The notes beneath the pieces are model-generated. The model was given only the letters and a program-made list of their open reading frames with translations, did not search any database and was not told the DNA's origin. The translations under genes and the position numbers were made by a program. A stretch of 64,000 nt of DNA from Xestospongia bergquistia (Eukaryota > Porifera > Demospongiae > Haplosclerida > Petrosiidae). The DNA is taken from the NCBI GenBank assembly GCA_963965975.1, contig OZ014412.1, forward strand, positions 11,017,849 to 11,081,848. Direction: 5' to 3'. Below, one piece after another: positions 63,501 to 64,000 of the stretch; position 1 is the stretch's first letter; the number at the start of each line of letters is the position of its first letter.

Positions 63501-63956
63501 TAGTAGATTTAAAGCTAAATGTGTAGCTGTTCCACCATCAGTAAAATTAATATTGGCAATGGATGTATTAAGTAGTAAAGCATTGTTAATTGAACCAAGT
63601 GGAATTTCAATAGAAGCTAAGCTTGCATATCGTATAACTCCAACGCGTGTTTTTTCAACCCCAATTTCAAAGTTGGAAACAACCCTTTTCACAAAGTCAT
63701 TCATTCGTACAAAATTACTGCTACCAATACTTCCAGAAGCATCTAACACAAAAATCATATCCAGAACAGAATCACAACCTATGTATAAATATATAAAGTT
63801 ATACACTGAAATGTTGTACATACGTCCAAGAAAATTTTTCAAAATTTGAAGCAGTTGACGTGCACGAGATAGTTTAACATTTGTCATACAGTCAAACACA
63901 ATGGACAAAAAGTTTTCAACTTCCTGCTTGCGACATGCAGTTGCTGATAGTATAAC
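42683..63956 (-). CDS. Adhesion GPCR-like gene, unit 3 (vWA-SMB array-Ig-EGF-Ig-HormR-GAIN-7TM), 5' end outside window
   Basis: The order follows unit 1, with at least seven SMB exons. The first two exons would lie right of 64000. Between the vWA exons (ending 62775) and the first usable SMB exon (52884) are 10 kb of transposons, so the upstream join is uncertain; the gene may be split, with vWA now orphaned. The 7TM carries a one-base deletion in the loop between TM5 and TM6 (about 43131-43138), and an early stop at 42683-42685 cuts the tail by about 22 residues. GAIN and GPS are intact. Exons from Ig to GAIN are nearly identical to unit 1. Confidence 0.5.
43914..44933 (-). CDS. Unit 3: GAIN domain with complete GPS
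   Basis: Exons about 44802-44933, the helical exon ending near 44748, about 44150-44606, 44052 to about 44104, and 43914-44007. GPS core ILCECNHLTNFAILM is intact. Very close to units 1 and 2. Confidence 0.86.
44988..45253 (-). CDS. Unit 3: HormR domain exon
   Basis: LWPETNIGVQVIKSCPCGN, ATRYCEGDF, MWTEPNVAACNF. Borders as in units 1 and 2; protein nearly identical to unit 1. Confidence 0.78.
45302..45741 (-). CDS. Unit 3: unassigned module exons
   Basis: Three exons matching 1276-1715, with the same splice phases and no cysteines. Conservation in all three units argues that it is real coding sequence. Confidence 0.62.
45786..47154 (-). CDS. Unit 3: Ig, Ig, EGF, Ig exons
   Basis: Split Ig (47001-47154 and 46768-46945), single-exon Ig (46291-46617; VTFNCTADG, DNGSYFCQAD), EGF (46127-46246; NYCLNSPCGKYGKC) and membrane-proximal Ig (45786-46049; intact donor CAG/GTATTT). 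Outer phases are all 1. Only three Ig domains are present, against eleven in unit 2. Confidence 0.86.
47719..53500 (-). CDS. Unit 3: somatomedin B and Ser/Thr linker exon array
   Basis: SMB exons at 47719-47916, 48490-48687, 49211-49408, 49983-50180, 50701-50898, 52287-52484 and 52717-52884. Linker exons lie at about 47970-48074, 48743-48847, 49463-49567, 50236-50340, 50956-51060 and 53393-53500. Each SMB keeps CC, CYC or CHC, DCC or NCC and a final C; each linker is Ser/Thr/Pro-rich (TSSTHLPSSSLSSSSSS, TPTVTQG). All exons are phase 1-1. An eighth SMB at about 53139-53336 has a stop inside the knot and a dead donor (GATAAG). Confidence 0.82.
47917..50898. repeat. Tandem duplication, about 1.49-kb unit, of two linker/SMB pairs
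   Basis: 47917-49408 and 49409-50898 are almost identical, introns included; a partial third copy runs to about 51240. Predicted SMB proteins at 48490 and 49983 are identical. The unit is itself an ancient dimer (two linker/SMB pairs). Confidence 0.88.
51466..51532. repeat. (AT)n dinucleotide repeat
   Basis: About 65 bp of alternating AT with one interruption, inside a long intron. Confidence 0.95.
51540..52280. other. Intron sequence without exon
   Basis: Nothing supportable is seen. GC rises slightly at 51690-52020 (a possible old insertion), flanked by intron sequence shared with the SMB array. Confidence 0.35.
53510..54740. other. No gene seen upstream of the Ty3/gypsy element
   Basis: AT-rich; the ORFs present are short and not conserved elsewhere in the window. 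Confidence 0.35.
54745..54881 (+). repeat. Left LTR of the Ty3/gypsy element
   Basis: 137 bp, starting TGTAATGTTC and ending AATAATACA. Clearly related to the right copy, with many substitutions and small indels. Confidence 0.82.
57592..57778 (+). mobile_element. Nested solo LTR, 187 bp
   Basis: Starts TGTGGCATAAC and ends AATACTACA, flanked by ATTAC on both sides (57587-57591 and 57779-57783). It interrupts the integrase coding region. It contains a TATATAAG box and AATAAAG, as expected of an LTR promoter and polyadenylation signal. No internal retrotransposon sequence remains, so it arose by LTR-LTR recombination. Family not assigned. Confidence 0.75.
58088..58545. mobile_element. hAT-type MITE nested in the Ty3/gypsy integrase
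   Basis: 458 bp with termini CAGGGATGGGGTCAAATAC and, on the other strand, CAGGCTTGGGGTCAAATAC. A perfect 8-bp duplication GTTGGTAC flanks it (58080-58087 and 58546-58553). The interior is made of 'aaatacaaatac' type repeats, no transposase. Eight-bp duplications and CAGGG ends are hallmarks of hAT elements. Confidence 0.92.
59153..59288 (+). repeat. Right LTR of the Ty3/gypsy element
   Basis: 136 bp, ending AATAATACA like the left copy; its first two bases have decayed from TG to CA. The divergence from the left LTR implies an old insertion. Confidence 0.8.
59300..61430 (+). mobile_element. LINE reverse transcriptase remnant, split by a DNA transposon
   Basis: At about 59410-59458 the plus strand reads VIVSSGVPLGFIIDP, the RT motif before the catalytic region. 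It resumes at about 60627 with PLLFLNYINDF, then ELISLKCWSDNKLLKI, LSYRYIGIVIKGIFSWSDDI and LLSLLCSQF, the usual order of Jockey/CR1-like LINE RT tails. A final frame at 61228-61419 (LPVVARGNERTLRKTL) looks like the very C-terminus. Several stops interrupt it. Confidence 0.7.
59464..60520 (+). mobile_element. TTF-zinc-finger DNA transposon fragment (hAT-like)
   Basis: Imperfect terminal repeats CAGGGGTGTAGGAA and, on the opposite strand, CATAGGTGTAGGAA, each followed by a long G run; flanked by TTTGG (59459-59463 and 60521-60525). Inside are an N-terminal frame MARKRQASIINMLGG (59735) and a TTF-type zinc finger (FNFTWFQLYPWLKLC, VYCIYCRSAAKYG; 60190-60290), typical of hAT-like transposases. 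The catalytic domain is absent, so it is an internally deleted copy. The 5-bp duplication is shorter than the usual 8 bp. Confidence 0.65.
61485..61925 (-). mobile_element. Second Ty3/gypsy fragment: integrase C-terminus
   Basis: Minus-strand frame with QQKKYYDSHSKLRNFTPGQL, AKVFNSCNKWVPGLI, GKIIRRRADHLRDR and a tail ending RRYPQRDRRPPDRLVM, the integrase C-terminal region of K02A2.6-like Ty3/gypsy Pol. The frame is open for 123 residues and can be followed upstream to about 61918 (FDLLKPDVESF), where it is cut by the junction with the duplicated vWA block. Codon use and GC are higher than in the host genes. Confidence 0.75.
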
Positions 63957-64000
63957 CTAGAGATATATTTTCTCTTCAAGATATATAGATAGATATTAGT
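61930..64000. repeat. Segmental duplicate of 5845-7920
   Basis: Nearly colinear with the vWA region of unit 1, including introns, SMB/Ig debris and intergenic sequence, with few differences (one 16-bp deletion near 62572). The left edge at about 61930-61950 abuts the Ty3/gypsy fragment. The right edge is outside the window. Confidence 0.88.
62775..63956 (-). CDS. Unit 3: connector and vWA domain exons
   Basis: Exons 63824-63956, 63221-63778 and 62775-63164. The vWA keeps DASGSIG, GGTATH and FTDGRS, so the MIDAS is intact. The last exon contains RRRR (about 62887-62898), a candidate furin-type site where unit 1 has RRRH. The frame is open throughout. Upstream exons would lie beyond 64000. Downstream the nearest live exon is 10 kb away across transposons. 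Confidence 0.85.

Noticed and set aside
1..64000. tRNA, rRNA or CRISPR features
   Set aside because: No cloverleaf-like GC-rich segment, rRNA-like block or spaced direct-repeat array was recognised; the tandem repeats present are coding cassettes or microsatellites.

Overview
The window is animal nuclear DNA, AT-rich, with intron-split genes on the minus strand and some introns of only 41-60 bp. The domain set (adhesion GPCR 7TM with HormR, GAIN and GPS, plus Ig, EGF, somatomedin B, vWA, IgGFc-binding and SRCR) and the tiny introns suggest a sponge, perhaps a demosponge such as Amphimedon. That assignment is inference from composition and gene content, not from a search.

The backbone is a tandem array of three paralogous adhesion-GPCR-like genes, all on the minus strand. 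Unit 1 (26-8429) has its start codon at 8429 and runs off the left edge inside the GPS motif. Unit 2 (20461-36673) is complete in extent. Unit 3 (42683-63956) has its first exons beyond the right edge. The shared order from the N-terminus is: signal peptide and Cys-rich module; a large swappable module (vWA in units 1 and 3, IgGFc-binding in unit 2); somatomedin B exons with Ser/Thr linker exons; Ig domains; EGF; membrane-proximal Ig; an unassigned module; HormR; GAIN/GPS; 7TM; cytoplasmic tail. Nearly all ectodomain domains are bounded by phase-1 introns, which permits domain gain and loss without frame damage. Two recent internal expansions are visible: an Ig block of about 966 bp in unit 2 and a linker/SMB block of about 1.49 kb in unit 3. 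As read here, the 7TM parts of units 2 and 3 each carry a different frameshift, and unit 2 also has a broken splice donor.

Between the units lie debris and mobile DNA. 11.6-14.2 kb is a broken Ig/SRCR gene fragment cut by a BEL/Pao-like gag piece. 14.7-15.8 kb is the 3' end of a LINE with a restriction-like endonuclease domain. 19.1-19.7 kb is an orphan copy of TM6-TM7 plus tail. 34.5-35.0 kb holds two related inverted-repeat elements, 38.3-38.9 kb a TTAA-flanked MITE, and 39.6-39.8 kb a 125-bp-arm hairpin. 54.7-59.3 kb is a decayed Ty3/gypsy element with both LTRs and a 5-bp target duplication; it contains a nested solo LTR and a nested hAT-type MITE, each with its own target duplication. 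59.3-61.9 kb holds a LINE RT remnant split by a TTF-zinc-finger DNA transposon, and then a second Ty3/gypsy tail that stops where a duplicated copy of unit 1's vWA region begins (about 61.93 kb to the window end).

No rRNA, tRNA or CRISPR was recognised. Exon edges were read by eye from splice signals and paralogue comparison. Joining exons across the longer introns is inference.
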